Below, one piece after another: positions 49,745 through 58,349 of a stretch of DNA of 64,000 bases (positions are counted from its first letter, which is position 1; the number at the start of each line of letters is the position of its first letter). A model generated the notes under the pieces. The model saw only the letters and a list, made by a program, of their open reading frames with translations. It had not been told where the DNA came from and did not search any database. The stretch is taken from contig DATAXD010000001.1 in assembly GCA_036266835.1 (NCBI GenBank), forward strand, positions 31,742 through 95,741, in the 5' to 3' direction. Origin of the DNA: Galbitalea sp036266835. GTDB lineage: Bacteria; Actinomycetota; Actinomycetes; Actinomycetales; Microbacteriaceae. A program made the position numbers and the translations under genes.

Positions 49745-50979
49745 GATGCCGCGCTCCCGGAGCGAGCCGGAATCCGCGCGCTGACCCGGAAGCCGCCACC
49801 GCTGGCGGCACCCGCCTCAAGCGTGCCGCCCAGCAGTTCGGCGCGCTCCCGCATCCCCAGTAGGCCCCGTCCTTCGGATTCGCCGGTCGGAGCAGGCGCC
49901 GTGCCGTTGTCGGTCACGCTCACCGTGTAGAAGCCGCCGGTTTCACCGAGCTCCACCCGGGCGGTCGTCGCCCGCGCGTGTCGCACGATGTTCGTCAGCG
50001 ACTCCTGCACGATGCGGAAAATCGCGAGCTGGGTCGCCTGCGGAACGTGTGAGAGCTGGCCGTTGACGCTCACCTCAATGCCCTGCGTGCTCACGGATGC
50101 CGCGAGCCAGTCGAGTCTCGACAGATCCGATTCCGGGACCAGCGGCGCCCCATCATCCGGACCGCCCTCGGCGCGCAGCACGCCAAGCACCGATCGGACC
50201 TCGTCAAGTGCCGTCTTGCTCGTGTCCTTGATGCTGGCGAGGGCATCGCGCGCCTTGTCGGGCTGCGTGTCCATGAGATGCAGGCCGACGCTGGCCTGAA
50301 CATTGATCTGGCTCAGCGAGTGAGCGAGCACATCGTGGAGCTCGCGAGCGATGCGCACGCGCTCGGCCTGCACCTCACTCTGCCTGCGCTGCGTGCGAAT
50401 GCGCGCGATCTGGGCGAATCGCTCGCGCCGCCCACGAGTCGATTCACCGATGCCAAACACGATGAGGATGCCCAGTGTCGTGGCGGCGATGCGGAACGGT
50501 GTCCACTGCGAACCGAGCACGATCGACGTCGCGAGGCTGAGAATCCACGCCGAACCGACGGACACCCAGGCCCACACTCTCGCCCCGTGCGCGATCGCCC
50601 GCACGATCGCGAAGGCGAGTGCGACGTAGACGGGCGCGTTGTTGGGGCCAGCCGCGAAGAGATCGGCTGCCGCCGCCGCGGCCACGAACGCGACGACCGG
50701 TCCGGGGAATCGTCGCGAAGCGAGCAGCGCAAGCGGACCAACGACAGCCAGCGCCAGATCCAGCCAGAACTCTTCGGGCGCAAGCCGCAGCCGTTCCGGG
50801 CGATGGTCGGCTCCGAAGGTGACGAACACGGCGGGCACCTGAACGATCAGCGAAACGATGACGGGCAGGAAGAGCCTGGCGCGACGCACGGCTCGCTGGT
50901 GTGATTCGTCGAACCATCCGCCGTGCCACTGCGGGTTTCCGCGAGGCGGGCCGGCATAGTACGACCCGCTCGGTTGCAT
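49741..50979 (-). CDS. Sensor histidine kinase, HisKA_3 (NarX/LiaS-like) type
   Basis: A 412-residue kinase. Several membrane helices fill residues 35-180 (LFLPVIVSLIVQVPAVFVTFG and others). The phospho-acceptor histidine is in RIARELHDVLAHSLSQINVQ; the ATP-binding part has IVQESLTNIVRHARATTARV and DNGTAPAPTGESEGRGLLGMRERAELLGG. I use the ATG before QPSGSYY, 6 bases after TACCAT; the frame is open further up across the tRNA gene, which cannot be coding. It pairs with the regulator just downstream. The signal is unknown; membrane or cell-wall stress is typical for the class. Confidence 0.93.
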   Translation of the reverse strand: MQPSGSYYAGPPRGNPQWHGGWFDESHQRAVRRARLFLPVIVSLIVQVPAVFVTFGADHRPERLRLAPEEFWLDLALAVVGPLALLASRRFPGPVVAFVAAAAAADLFAAGPNNAPVYVALAFAIVRAIAHGARVWAWVSVGSAWILSLATSIVLGSQWTPFRIAATTLGILIVFGIGESTRGRRERFAQIARIRTQRRQSEVQAERVRIARELHDVLAHSLSQINVQASVGLHLMDTQPDKARDALASIKDTSKTALDEVRSVLGVLRAEGGPDDGAPLVPESDLSRLDWLAASVSTQGIEVSVNGQLSHVPQATQLAIFRIVQESLTNIVRHARATTARVELGETGGFYTVSVTDNGTAPAPTGESEGRGLLGMRERAELLGGTLEAGAASGGGFRVSARIPARSGSAAS

Positions 50980-51060
50980 GGATCGATGGTACGCGGGCCG
51001 ACCACCGCGGGGCATCCGCCGGCCGGATCGCGACGCGTACTCCCGCGGGAGTAATGAGAA

Positions 51061-51086
51061 GCGCCCAGCCGTGGAGGACTGGGCGC
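51061..51086 (-). terminator. Terminator after tRNA-Asn
   Basis: GCGCCCAG (51061-51068) and CTGGGCGC (51079-51086) form an 8-bp stem; read on the minus strand it comes right after the tRNA and is followed by TTCTCATT. Confidence 0.7.
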
Positions 51087-51089
51087 AAG

Positions 51090-51162
51090 CTCCCCGACTT
51101 GGACTCGAACCAAGAACCGCCGCATTAACAGTGCGATGCTCTGCCAATTGAGCTATCGAGGA
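51090..51162 (-). tRNA. tRNA-Asn (anticodon GUU)
   Basis: A 73-base cloverleaf on the minus strand: acceptor TCCTCGA/TCGGGGA, D arm GCTCAATTGGCAGAGC, anticodon loop CTGTTAA (anticodon GTT), T arm TTGGTTCGAGTCCAA, discriminator G. Confidence 0.96.
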
Positions 51163-51241
51163 TTGGCTGGAATAGCTTAGCCAAGTTTACCAAAAGAAAT
51201 AGAACGGCGCGGCGAGCCGAGTGCCGTCGGCCGGCCCGCGA

Positions 51242-52324
51242 TTAGTCGAGCAGGAGGTACGTCGGCGAGTGCGCGAGGAGCGAGCTCTCCTTCGTGGGCA
51301 TTCCGTCAGGACCGATCGCGAAAGTCACAATCGAGTTGGTCAGCTGGTTGGCGACTCGCAGGCGGTTACCGTCCACGACGAGATGACGCGGCCACCCGCC
51401 GCCGCAACTCACCGAGCCGACCGCCTTCAGGGTCTTCGCATCCGCACTGAGTTCGACGATCGCGATCGTGTCAGAACCGCGGAGGGCCGAATACAGGAAA
51501 CGGTTATCCGCGCTGAGTGCGAGCCCGGCCGCATGGTCGCCTTCTTCGGCGCCCGGAAGCTTCAGGGATCCCGAAACCGTGAACTCGAGCCCGTTGCGGG
51601 TCAGCAGAAAGAGCTCGTGGCTGAGCTCGGAGACCACGACGATTACTCCGGATGGATGCAGCAGCAGGTCGCGCGGGCCCGATCCGGCGGGAAGCTTGAC
51701 CGCCCCGACGCGGCTGAGCAAGTCACCGGAGAGAGTGTGGATGTAGATGTCGTCGGTGCCGAGATCGGTGCTGAGCACGGTCGTGGCGTCGACATGAAGA
51801 GTCGCGTGGGCGTGCGGTCCGTCCTGGTTGATCCTCGTGCCCTTGCCGAGCCCGCGCAGCGACTGCACGGTCTTCGCCAGAGCGCCGTTCGGAGCGATCG
51901 GATGCACGTCGAGGCTGCCGTCGCCGTAGCAGGCCACCGCGAGCGCGACGCGGTCCCCCAGCACCGTGACAGCACACGGCAGTGGTCCGGCTGTTGATTG
52001 CATGCCGAGAAAGTGCAGCTCGTTTCCGGCAATTCGGTATGCGGAGACCGCGGCGGCGCCCTCACTCACCGCGTAGATCGTGTCGCCCGACTGGGCGAGG
52101 TACGACGGCGACTCCGCCGCGACCGCGATTCCGTGATCCTCGAGGGAGCCATCTTCGGCAACGAGGAGGAGGACGATTCCCTCGGCGGAACCGTTCATGT
52201 CGTCGGTGTACCCGCCAACCCAGATGCGCTCGGCGGCCACTGGCGCCTCGCCCTTAGGCGCCTCGCCCTTAGGCGCCTCGTCTTTAGGCGCCTCGTCTTT
52301 AGTCGACTCGTCTTTAGTCGACAC
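51242..52324 (-). CDS. Beta-propeller lactonase family protein (YkgB/6-phosphogluconolactonase-like) with a repeat N-terminus
   Basis: A 360-residue seven-bladed propeller of the lactonase family: ERIWVGGYTDDMNGSAEGI at the start of the propeller, then DGPHAHATLHVD, GSGPRDLLLHPSG, DHAAGLALSADNRFLYSALRGSDTIAI and GGGWPRHLVVDGNRLRVANQLTNSIVTF. Members may hydrolyse 6-phosphogluconolactone, but many are uncharacterised. Residues 3-27 are five charged pentapeptides (KDEST, KDEAP, KDEAP, KGEAP, KGEAP) encoded by a 15-bp tandem repeat. The start overlaps the ABC gene by 11 bases, so it is coupled to it. Confidence 0.85.
   Translation of the reverse strand: MSTKDESTKDEAPKDEAPKGEAPKGEAPVAAERIWVGGYTDDMNGSAEGIVLLLVAEDGSLEDHGIAVAAESPSYLAQSGDTIYAVSEGAAAVSAYRIAGNELHFLGMQSTAGPLPCAVTVLGDRVALAVACYGDGSLDVHPIAPNGALAKTVQSLRGLGKGTRINQDGPHAHATLHVDATTVLSTDLGTDDIYIHTLSGDLLSRVGAVKLPAGSGPRDLLLHPSGVIVVVSELSHELFLLTRNGLEFTVSGSLKLPGAEEGDHAAGLALSADNRFLYSALRGSDTIAIVELSADAKTLKAVGSVSCGGGWPRHLVVDGNRLRVANQLTNSIVTFAIGPDGMPTKESSLLAHSPTYLLLD
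52242..52316 (-). repeat. Five 15-bp tandem repeats at the lactonase N-terminus
   Basis: Units 52242-52256, 52257-52271 (identical), 52272-52286, 52287-52301 (identical) and 52302-52316, of type ggcgcctcgncntta. The frame is kept; copy number could vary between strains. Confidence 0.9.
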
Positions 52325-53219
52325 TGAGCACCTCGGCAGCCTTGAGGTCGGCTAATGCTCTCGCCAGACCGGACACGTATTCATGTTGCGGTGCATCGAG
52401 CACCTCATCCACTCCGCCGATTCCCACGATCACTCCTCGATGCAGTACGGCAACCCGGTCGCCGAAACGCCGCACTTCGTTCACGGTGTGGCTCACGATA
52501 AGCGCTGAGAACGACCGATCTTTGTGTAACTCGCTGATGATGTCCAGAATCGTGCCGCGAACCGTGACATCGATTCCGGCGGTCGGATCATCCGCCACCA
52601 GCAGCGACGGCTCCAGGATGAGGGCACGTGCGATCGCGACGCGCTGGCGTTGGCCGCGGCTGAGCTCGTGCGGATAGCTGTTCATGGTCGTCAACGGAAG
52701 TCGCACCGCATCGATCACCGTAGCCACGGCAATGCCGGCTTCGAGTTGATCAAAATTGGGGTCACGCGAGTAGATCGGCTCCGCCACGTTTTCGCCAACA
52801 GTCAGCCTCGCGTCGAGCGCGGCGCCGGCATCCTGTGGCACGTATCCGATGCCCAGCTGGAGGCGATCGCGCTTCCGCTGCGAAATCTCGCGGACCGGCC
52901 GGCCGAGCACGGTCAGCGAGCCGCCGGTGATGATTGGATTCGGTCCGCCCGTACCCGCAAGCCCGGCTACGGCTCGCGCCAGTGCGCTCTTGCCAGATCC
53001 CGACTCGCCGATGAGGGCAAGGATCTCCCCTTGCGGAATCGCGAACGTCACGCCATCTACGGCCTGATGCCGCGACGAGGAACGGCCGCCCGGGAACTTC
53101 AGCGACAGATCATCGGCGTGGACGGCGAGCGGACGGGTCGCGGTCGCGACAGAACGAGGTTCCGCCGCGGTGTCGCGGCCTGGACTCTCGAGCGACGGGG
53201 CAACCGGATCGCTGCTCAC
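52314..53219 (-). CDS. Stand-alone ABC transporter ATP-binding protein, oligopeptide type, with altered Walker B
   Basis: A 301-residue nucleotide-binding domain after a ~33-residue disordered start. Walker A is GESGSGKS, the Q-loop YVPQDAGAALDARLTVGENV is of the Dpp/Opp type, the signature is LSRGQRQRVAIARA, and the switch histidine is in VSHTVNEVRRFGDRV. Walker B reads LLVADDPTAGID: the catalytic glutamate of the usual DEPT is aspartate. No permease or binding protein is nearby. It follows dnaG after 115 bases (53220-53334; no feature seen) with AAGGA before the GTG. Confidence 0.88.
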   Translation of the reverse strand: MSSDPVAPSLESPGRDTAAEPRSVATATRPLAVHADDLSLKFPGGRSSSRHQAVDGVTFAIPQGEILALIGESGSGKSALARAVAGLAGTGGPNPIITGGSLTVLGRPVREISQRKRDRLQLGIGYVPQDAGAALDARLTVGENVAEPIYSRDPNFDQLEAGIAVATVIDAVRLPLTTMNSYPHELSRGQRQRVAIARALILEPSLLVADDPTAGIDVTVRGTILDIISELHKDRSFSALIVSHTVNEVRRFGDRVAVLHRGVIVGIGGVDEVLDAPQHEYVSGLARALADLKAAEVLSVD

Positions 53220-53334
53220 GGGTGAATCCTTACTGTGGCGTTACCGATCTGAGGCGCTCGGGAATGAAGTCGAGCGTGGGCTTCAAATCTACCCGCCAAT
53301 CAGCAGATTTCAGAACGACCTGTACAGGGGGCAG

Positions 53335-55215
53335 TCAGTCGACCCGAAGCCCGCGCCGCTCGGACTCCAGGCTGACCAGTTCTTCCTGCAGCTGGCGGTA
53401 TTTGTCGGGCTCCGCCGCGCGATCGGTGCGCTGCAGCGCGCCGAGGAGATCCGCCTTGGCGCGGAGCAACTCGCGATCGACGAGATCACTCGCGACTTGG
53501 GCGCAATATGACGCCATCCGATCCTGTTTCGACGGAATCGGTGCAACCGCCAACTGCTGAACGAGACTCGCGTACGGCGGCGGTACCTCGGTGGTGATCG
53601 CGGCAACCCAGTCCGGCGAATTGAACGAACCAATACTGGATGCGATGGCATCCCTGACCACCGTGAGCGTGGGATTGACAAAACGAACGCTCGTGACGCG
53701 AGCAACAAGTTCGTGGCCCACGTCCCTCGGGTACTGCAGGATCGCCATGATCGCGTCGCGTTCCTGCCGCGTCGGAGGGTCGACCGGGAGGTCGGTGAGC
53801 GAGAACTCCGACGCCTGAGGTTCGGCGGCATCTGGCGCCTCGGACTCGCGAGTCGCCCGCTGCGCTGAGGGTGGAGATGGCGCGGATCTGCGCGCCAGGG
53901 TGAGGGCCCTGGTCACCTCGCCGATGTCCATGCCGAGCCAGCCGGCGAGTTGGCGAACATACTGCCCGCTCATGGCTTGATCGCGGATGCCCGCGACCAC
54001 GGGAGCCGATTCGCGCAACGCTGCGACGCGACCCTCAACTGTCTCAAGATCGTGCGCGTCGAGATGGCGACGGATCATGAACTCGAACATGGGACGGCGA
54101 CTCTTGATCAGCGCGCGGACCGCATCCTCACCGCGATTCAGGCGCAGATCGCACGGGTCGAGCCCGTCCGGTGCCACTGCGACGAAGGTTTGCGCGGCAA
54201 ACCGCTGCTCTTCGGCGAACGCGCGGCTCGCGGCTTTCTGGCCCGCCTCATCCGGGTCGAAGGTGAAGATGACCTCGCCGGTGCCCGTGGTGTCGGCGTT
54301 GTCGACGTCGCCGATGACCCGCCGAACGATCTTGATGTGGTCGACACCGAACGCGGTCCCGCAGGTGGCGACCGCCGTGGTGATGCCGGAGAGGTGGCAC
54401 GCCATGACATCCGTGTAGCCCTCGACGACGACGACCTGTCGCGAGCGAGCGATGTCTTTTCGAGCCAGGTCGAGTCCGTAGAGCACCTGGCTCTTGTGGT
54501 ACACGCTCGTTTCCGGGGTGTTCAGGTACTTCGGCCCCTGATCATCATCGAGCAGCTTTCGCGCGCCGAATCCCAGCGTGGCCCCGGTGATATCGCGGAT
54601 GGGCCAGATCAGCCGCCCACGGAAACGGTCGTAGACATCCCCTCGATCACCGCGGCCCAGGAGCCCGGCCGCAATGAGTTCATCCTCGGCGAATCCGAGC
54701 GTCTTCAAGTGCTTGCCGAGCAGTCCGCCCCGCGGCGCGAAGCCGACTCCGAACCGCTGGGCTGCTGATGGGTCGAACCCGCGGGATCCCAGAAAGGCGC
54801 GACCCGGCTCTGCCTCTTTGGTCGACAGCTGCTGGATGTAATACTCCTCGGCGGCGGCGTTCGCGGCGAGGATTCTCGCGCGTGCTCCGTGATCGCTGGC
54901 CTGGCCGCCGTCCTCGTAGTGCAACTCGTAACCGATGCGGGCAGCCATCCGTTCGACGGCCTCAGAAAACGTGACGTGATCCATCTTCTGCAGGAAGGTG
55001 AATACGTCGCCGCCTTCGCCGCACCCGAAGCAGTGGTAGTAGCCGACGCCCGGGCGCACGTGGAAGCTCGGACTACGCTCCTCGTGGAACGGGCACAGCC
55101 CCTTCATCGAGCCGACGCCGGCATTCTTGAGCGTGACGTAGTCCCCGACGATGTCGGCGATGTTCGTGCGTGACCGAACCTCGTCGATGTCGGATCTTCG
55201 GATCAGCCCTGCCAC
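53335..55215 (-). CDS. dnaG: DNA primase
   Basis: A 626-residue primase. The CHC2 zinc finger is CPFHEERSPSFHVRPGVGYYHCFGCGEGG (residues ~40-70), the TOPRIM core has VVVEGYTDVMACHLSG with the catalytic glutamate and GEVIFTFDPDEAGQKAA with the DxD-type aspartates, and the C-terminus is the helicase-interacting region. It makes RNA primers for replication. GTG start, 7 bases after TAGAAT, so it has its own leaderless promoter just 10 bases after dgt. Confidence 0.97.
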   Translation of the reverse strand: MAGLIRRSDIDEVRSRTNIADIVGDYVTLKNAGVGSMKGLCPFHEERSPSFHVRPGVGYYHCFGCGEGGDVFTFLQKMDHVTFSEAVERMAARIGYELHYEDGGQASDHGARARILAANAAAEEYYIQQLSTKEAEPGRAFLGSRGFDPSAAQRFGVGFAPRGGLLGKHLKTLGFAEDELIAAGLLGRGDRGDVYDRFRGRLIWPIRDITGATLGFGARKLLDDDQGPKYLNTPETSVYHKSQVLYGLDLARKDIARSRQVVVVEGYTDVMACHLSGITTAVATCGTAFGVDHIKIVRRVIGDVDNADTTGTGEVIFTFDPDEAGQKAASRAFAEEQRFAAQTFVAVAPDGLDPCDLRLNRGEDAVRALIKSRRPMFEFMIRRHLDAHDLETVEGRVAALRESAPVVAGIRDQAMSGQYVRQLAGWLGMDIGEVTRALTLARRSAPSPPSAQRATRESEAPDAAEPQASEFSLTDLPVDPPTRQERDAIMAILQYPRDVGHELVARVTSVRFVNPTLTVVRDAIASSIGSFNSPDWVAAITTEVPPPYASLVQQLAVAPIPSKQDRMASYCAQVASDLVDRELLRAKADLLGALQRTDRAAEPDKYRQLQEELVSLESERRGLRVD

Positions 55216-55225
55216 GGTTGAAATT

Positions 55226-56494
55226 CTATGGTCGCGCCCCCGTCGCCGCGGGCCCTGCGCACAACCGCTGGTGCCACGCCGTTGCCGACTGGTCTGTGAG
55301 GGACGCGACCTGGTCGACTACGGCACGCCTGCGGAGAGCATCCGTCGGTGCCTCGTTCCAGTCTGCGGCAAACCCGGGGTCGAGGTTGTCGGGGCCGGTA
55401 GCGAGTAACACGTCCGCCAACTCGCTCAGGATCGAACGCTGCCGGGTGTAGAGGGGACGACGCGCGTTCGTCGACATGACATTCGCCGCGACAATGCCCT
55501 TGAGCACGGCGATCTCCGCCTGAATCTCCCGCGGCACGACGACATTCGCCGAGAAGCGGATGAGGGACTCCTCCGGGTAGCCGGCGCGAGTCGCGTTCAC
55601 CGCAGACCCCAGGAACCGACCGATGAGCTGGCTCGTCAGGTTCTTGAGCCTGCCCTGCGCGAGCCGACTGCCATCCCAGGTGTCCAGCCAGACGTCGAGG
55701 CTGTCGAGTCGATCGAAGGCCGCAATCAGCTCGTCGTGGGACAGTTCGCCGCCGATCCAGGCGAACATCGAGTCCACCAGTTCGTCGTGGTTGACGCGCC
55801 CGCCGAGCGACGCGACGTCGATGTATCCGCCGACCACCGCATCCTCGAAATCATGTACCGAGTAGGCAATATCGTCACTGAGATCCATGACCTGCGCCTC
55901 GACGCACAGTCGCCGGGCCGGCGCATCAGCACGCAACCAGTCGAACGCGGCGACATCCTCCTGGTAGAAACCAAACTTGCTGCGCCCGCTCGGGTCCGGA
56001 ATTCCGTCGCTGGCCGGCCACGGATACTTGCAACTCGCGTCGAGGCTGGCCCGGGTCAGGTTGAGGCCGTAGCTGTGACCGTCCGGCCCGAAGACCTTTG
56101 GTTCGATTCGAGTCAGCACCCGGAGAGTCTGCGCATTGCCCTCGAATCCCCCGATGTCGGCCGACCACTCGTTGAGAGCACGCTCGCCGTTGTGGCCGAA
56201 TGGCGGATGCCCGAGGTCATGCGCGAGGCACGCGGTGTCGACAACGTCCGGGTCAAGCCCAAGGCTCTCCGCAAGCTCGCGGCCAACCTGAGCGACTTCG
56301 AGCGAGTGGGTCAGCCGATTTCGCGCAAAGTCGAGCCCCGCGGCCGGACTCAGCACCTGCGTCTTGGCAGCCAGCCGCCGCAGGGCGCTCGAATGCAGCA
56401 GGCGTGCGCGATCGCGCGCGAAATCGCTGCGCCGGGACGAGTGACGTTCCGGCAGCCAGCGTTCGGAATCCGCAGGTGAATAGTTGGCGGTCAC
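55226..56494 (-). CDS. dgt: Deoxyguanosinetriphosphate triphosphohydrolase-like protein
   Basis: A 422-residue HD-domain enzyme. The metal-binding histidines and aspartates are in NRLTHSLEVAQVGREL, ACLAHDLGHPPFGHNGERALNEW and VMDLSDDIAYSVHDFEDAV. It removes the whole triphosphate from dNTPs to give deoxynucleosides. It lies 3 bases after dusB and 10 bases before dnaG, a conserved actinobacterial order linking dNTP control to replication priming. Confidence 0.95.
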   Translation of the reverse strand: MTANYSPADSERWLPERHSSRRSDFARDRARLLHSSALRRLAAKTQVLSPAAGLDFARNRLTHSLEVAQVGRELAESLGLDPDVVDTACLAHDLGHPPFGHNGERALNEWSADIGGFEGNAQTLRVLTRIEPKVFGPDGHSYGLNLTRASLDASCKYPWPASDGIPDPSGRSKFGFYQEDVAAFDWLRADAPARRLCVEAQVMDLSDDIAYSVHDFEDAVVGGYIDVASLGGRVNHDELVDSMFAWIGGELSHDELIAAFDRLDSLDVWLDTWDGSRLAQGRLKNLTSQLIGRFLGSAVNATRAGYPEESLIRFSANVVVPREIQAEIAVLKGIVAANVMSTNARRPLYTRQRSILSELADVLLATGPDNLDPGFAADWNEAPTDALRRRAVVDQVASLTDQSATAWHQRLCAGPAATGARP

Positions 56495-56497
56495 TGG

Positions 56498-57751
56498 TCA
56501 GCCACCAGAGTGGTGCAATTCGGCCTCGGTCAACTCTTGCGCGTCAGTTTCCTGGAGCTCCCGAGAGTCGAGCCAGCGGTCGGGAAGCGATGGGTTCTTG
56601 GGAGTTCCCGCGCGGCCACGCTGGCCCTCCGCATCCGCTCCTGGATACGGCTGATCCCAATCCAGCTGGCCGAGCAGGTCGTCCATCATCGTGAGCGACT
56701 GCACCGTCGCCAGGCTTGCCCGCAGCTCGCCGCCGACGGCGTAGCCCTTGAAGTACCACGCGACATGCTTACGGATGTCACGGCACCCGCGATCCTCGTC
56801 ACCGTCGAAAAACTCGACAAGCAGTTCGGCGTGACGCCGGAATGCGGATGCGACGAACCCGAGGTCCGGTTCGATCTTCCCCTCGGTTCCTGAGCTCGTG
56901 CTCGTCCCTGACTTCGTCGGGGTGCCCAGCGCCGCACTCAGGTCGCCGAACAGCCAGGGCCGTCCGAGACATCCTCGACCGACGACGACGCCGTCTGCAC
57001 CGGTCTCCCGCATCATTCGCACGGCATCCTCGGCGCTCCAGATGTCGCCGTTTCCGAGCACCGGCACACTGGTGACGGTCTGCTTAAGCTTCTCGATGGC
57101 GGGCCAATCCGCGGTCCCCGAATAGAACTCGGCCGCGGTGCGCGCGTGAAGTGCGATGCTTGCGACGCCCGCGCCTTCGGCAATTCTGCCCGCTTCGAGG
57201 TAGGTGAGGTGGTCAGCGTCGATGCCCTTGCGCATCTTGATCGTGAGCGGGATCTCGCCGGCAGCCCTCACAGCGCCCTCGACGATGTCGCGAAACAACC
57301 GGGTCTTCCAGGGCAGTGCCGCTCCCCCGCCCTTGCGGGTGACCTTCGGAACGGGACATCCGAAATTCAGGTCGATGTGATCAGCACGATCCTCGGCAAC
57401 AAGCATTGTCACGGCTTCGGCGACCGTCTTCGGATCGACCCCGTAGAGCTGGATGCTGCGGACGACTTCGGACTCGTGGTGGCCGATCAGACGCATGCTC
57501 TCTGGCGTGCGCTCCACCAGGGCGCGTGAGGTGATCATCTCGCTCACGTACAGCCCCGCGCCGTACTCGCGGCAGAGCCTCCGGAACGCGGTATTGGTGA
57601 TCCCCGCCATCGGTGCAAGCACGACCGGTACATCCAGATCGAGACGACCGATGCTGAGCGCGGGCACAGTCGGATGGTTCGATGGGTCGACCACCGACTG
57701 GGGGCGCGTCGCGTTTGGCGGTACCGCGTTGGGAGCGGCGAGAATAGGCAT
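56498..57751 (-). CDS. dusB: tRNA-dihydrouridine synthase B
   Basis: A ~417-residue FMN enzyme. It starts with the barrel LDVPVVLAPMAGITNTAFRRLCREYGAGL, has the catalytic cysteine in LNFGCPVPKVTRKGGGAAL, RNA/FMN contacts in LTIKMRKGID and ALHARTAAEFYSGTADW, and VPVLGNGDIW with ADGVVVGRGCLGRPWLF. It reduces uridine to dihydrouridine in tRNA D loops. An ATG at 57751 is used; a longer frame upstream would overlap the divergent neighbour. It probably heads the dusB-dgt operon. Confidence 0.95.
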   Translation of the reverse strand: MPILAAPNAVPPNATRPQSVVDPSNHPTVPALSIGRLDLDVPVVLAPMAGITNTAFRRLCREYGAGLYVSEMITSRALVERTPESMRLIGHHESEVVRSIQLYGVDPKTVAEAVTMLVAEDRADHIDLNFGCPVPKVTRKGGGAALPWKTRLFRDIVEGAVRAAGEIPLTIKMRKGIDADHLTYLEAGRIAEGAGVASIALHARTAAEFYSGTADWPAIEKLKQTVTSVPVLGNGDIWSAEDAVRMMRETGADGVVVGRGCLGRPWLFGDLSAALGTPTKSGTSTSSGTEGKIEPDLGFVASAFRRHAELLVEFFDGDEDRGCRDIRKHVAWYFKGYAVGGELRASLATVQSLTMMDDLLGQLDWDQPYPGADAEGQRGRAGTPKNPSLPDRWLDSRELQETDAQELTEAELHHSGG

Positions 57752-57782
57752 TGAGAAGATTCTTCCAGAAAGTGGGGAACCC

Positions 57783-58349
57783 ATGTCCGACCCGCAAGGG
57801 CTCGACGTACTCCGCTTTGTCGATCTTCCCGTCGAGCGCAAATCAGCCTGGGGCGCTGGAGCGCACGCGAGCCGCCAGCTTCAGGTCAACGGCCAGTTGC
57901 TCAGCGACTACCTTGCCGCCATCACCGGTCAGCCGGTCGAGCAGTCCACCCCGATTGTGGAGGGTCGCGCTGGCACGGTCAGCGCCGCCGCCTACCTGCG
58001 CGCGCTGCTCGGCGGACCGAAGGATGATGTCCTCGTCGACGGTCGAGTCGCGATCGGATACTGCGACGCCTGTCTGGACGGCACCTGCGGCACGCTTCTC
58101 GCGGCGACGCTGGGCGTTGTCGGCGATGTTGTGATCTGGTCCGACATCGGGTTCGAGCAGTCTGACGAGGGCGAAGCTCCCAAGCTCACCCCATTTTGGA
58201 AGAGGGCCGCCGCATCCGAACCCGCGCCGGCCGCGGCACCGCCGTGGCTCCCTGCGCCATTCGAACCGCGAGTCGAGTTGCGATTCGCCCGCGAGGACTA
58301 TCTGGAAACGCTGCAGAACGAACGCCGCCGGCTCGGAGCACAGCAGTGA
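57783..58349 (+). CDS. Conserved unknown protein with a cysteine cluster
   Basis: A 188-residue protein I do not recognise. It contains LDVLRFVDLPVERKSAWGAGAHASRQ, a central GYCDACLDGTCGTLLA (three cysteines with CxxC spacing, perhaps a metal site), and a C-terminal VELRFAREDYLETLQNERRRL. A GGGGAA site precedes the ATG. It overlaps the YbaK-type gene by 4 bases (GTGA), and is divergent from dusB with only 31 bases between the starts. Coupling to a tRNA editing enzyme is the only clue to its role. Confidence 0.78.
   Translation: MSDPQGLDVLRFVDLPVERKSAWGAGAHASRQLQVNGQLLSDYLAAITGQPVEQSTPIVEGRAGTVSAAAYLRALLGGPKDDVLVDGRVAIGYCDACLDGTCGTLLAATLGVVGDVVIWSDIGFEQSDEGEAPKLTPFWKRAAASEPAPAAAPPWLPAPFEPRVELRFAREDYLETLQNERRRLGAQQ

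Noticed and set aside
49741..51147. A longer histidine kinase reading back to 51147
   Set aside because: It would cover the tRNA-Asn gene; the ATG at 50979 with a -10 hexamer 6 bases upstream is far better.
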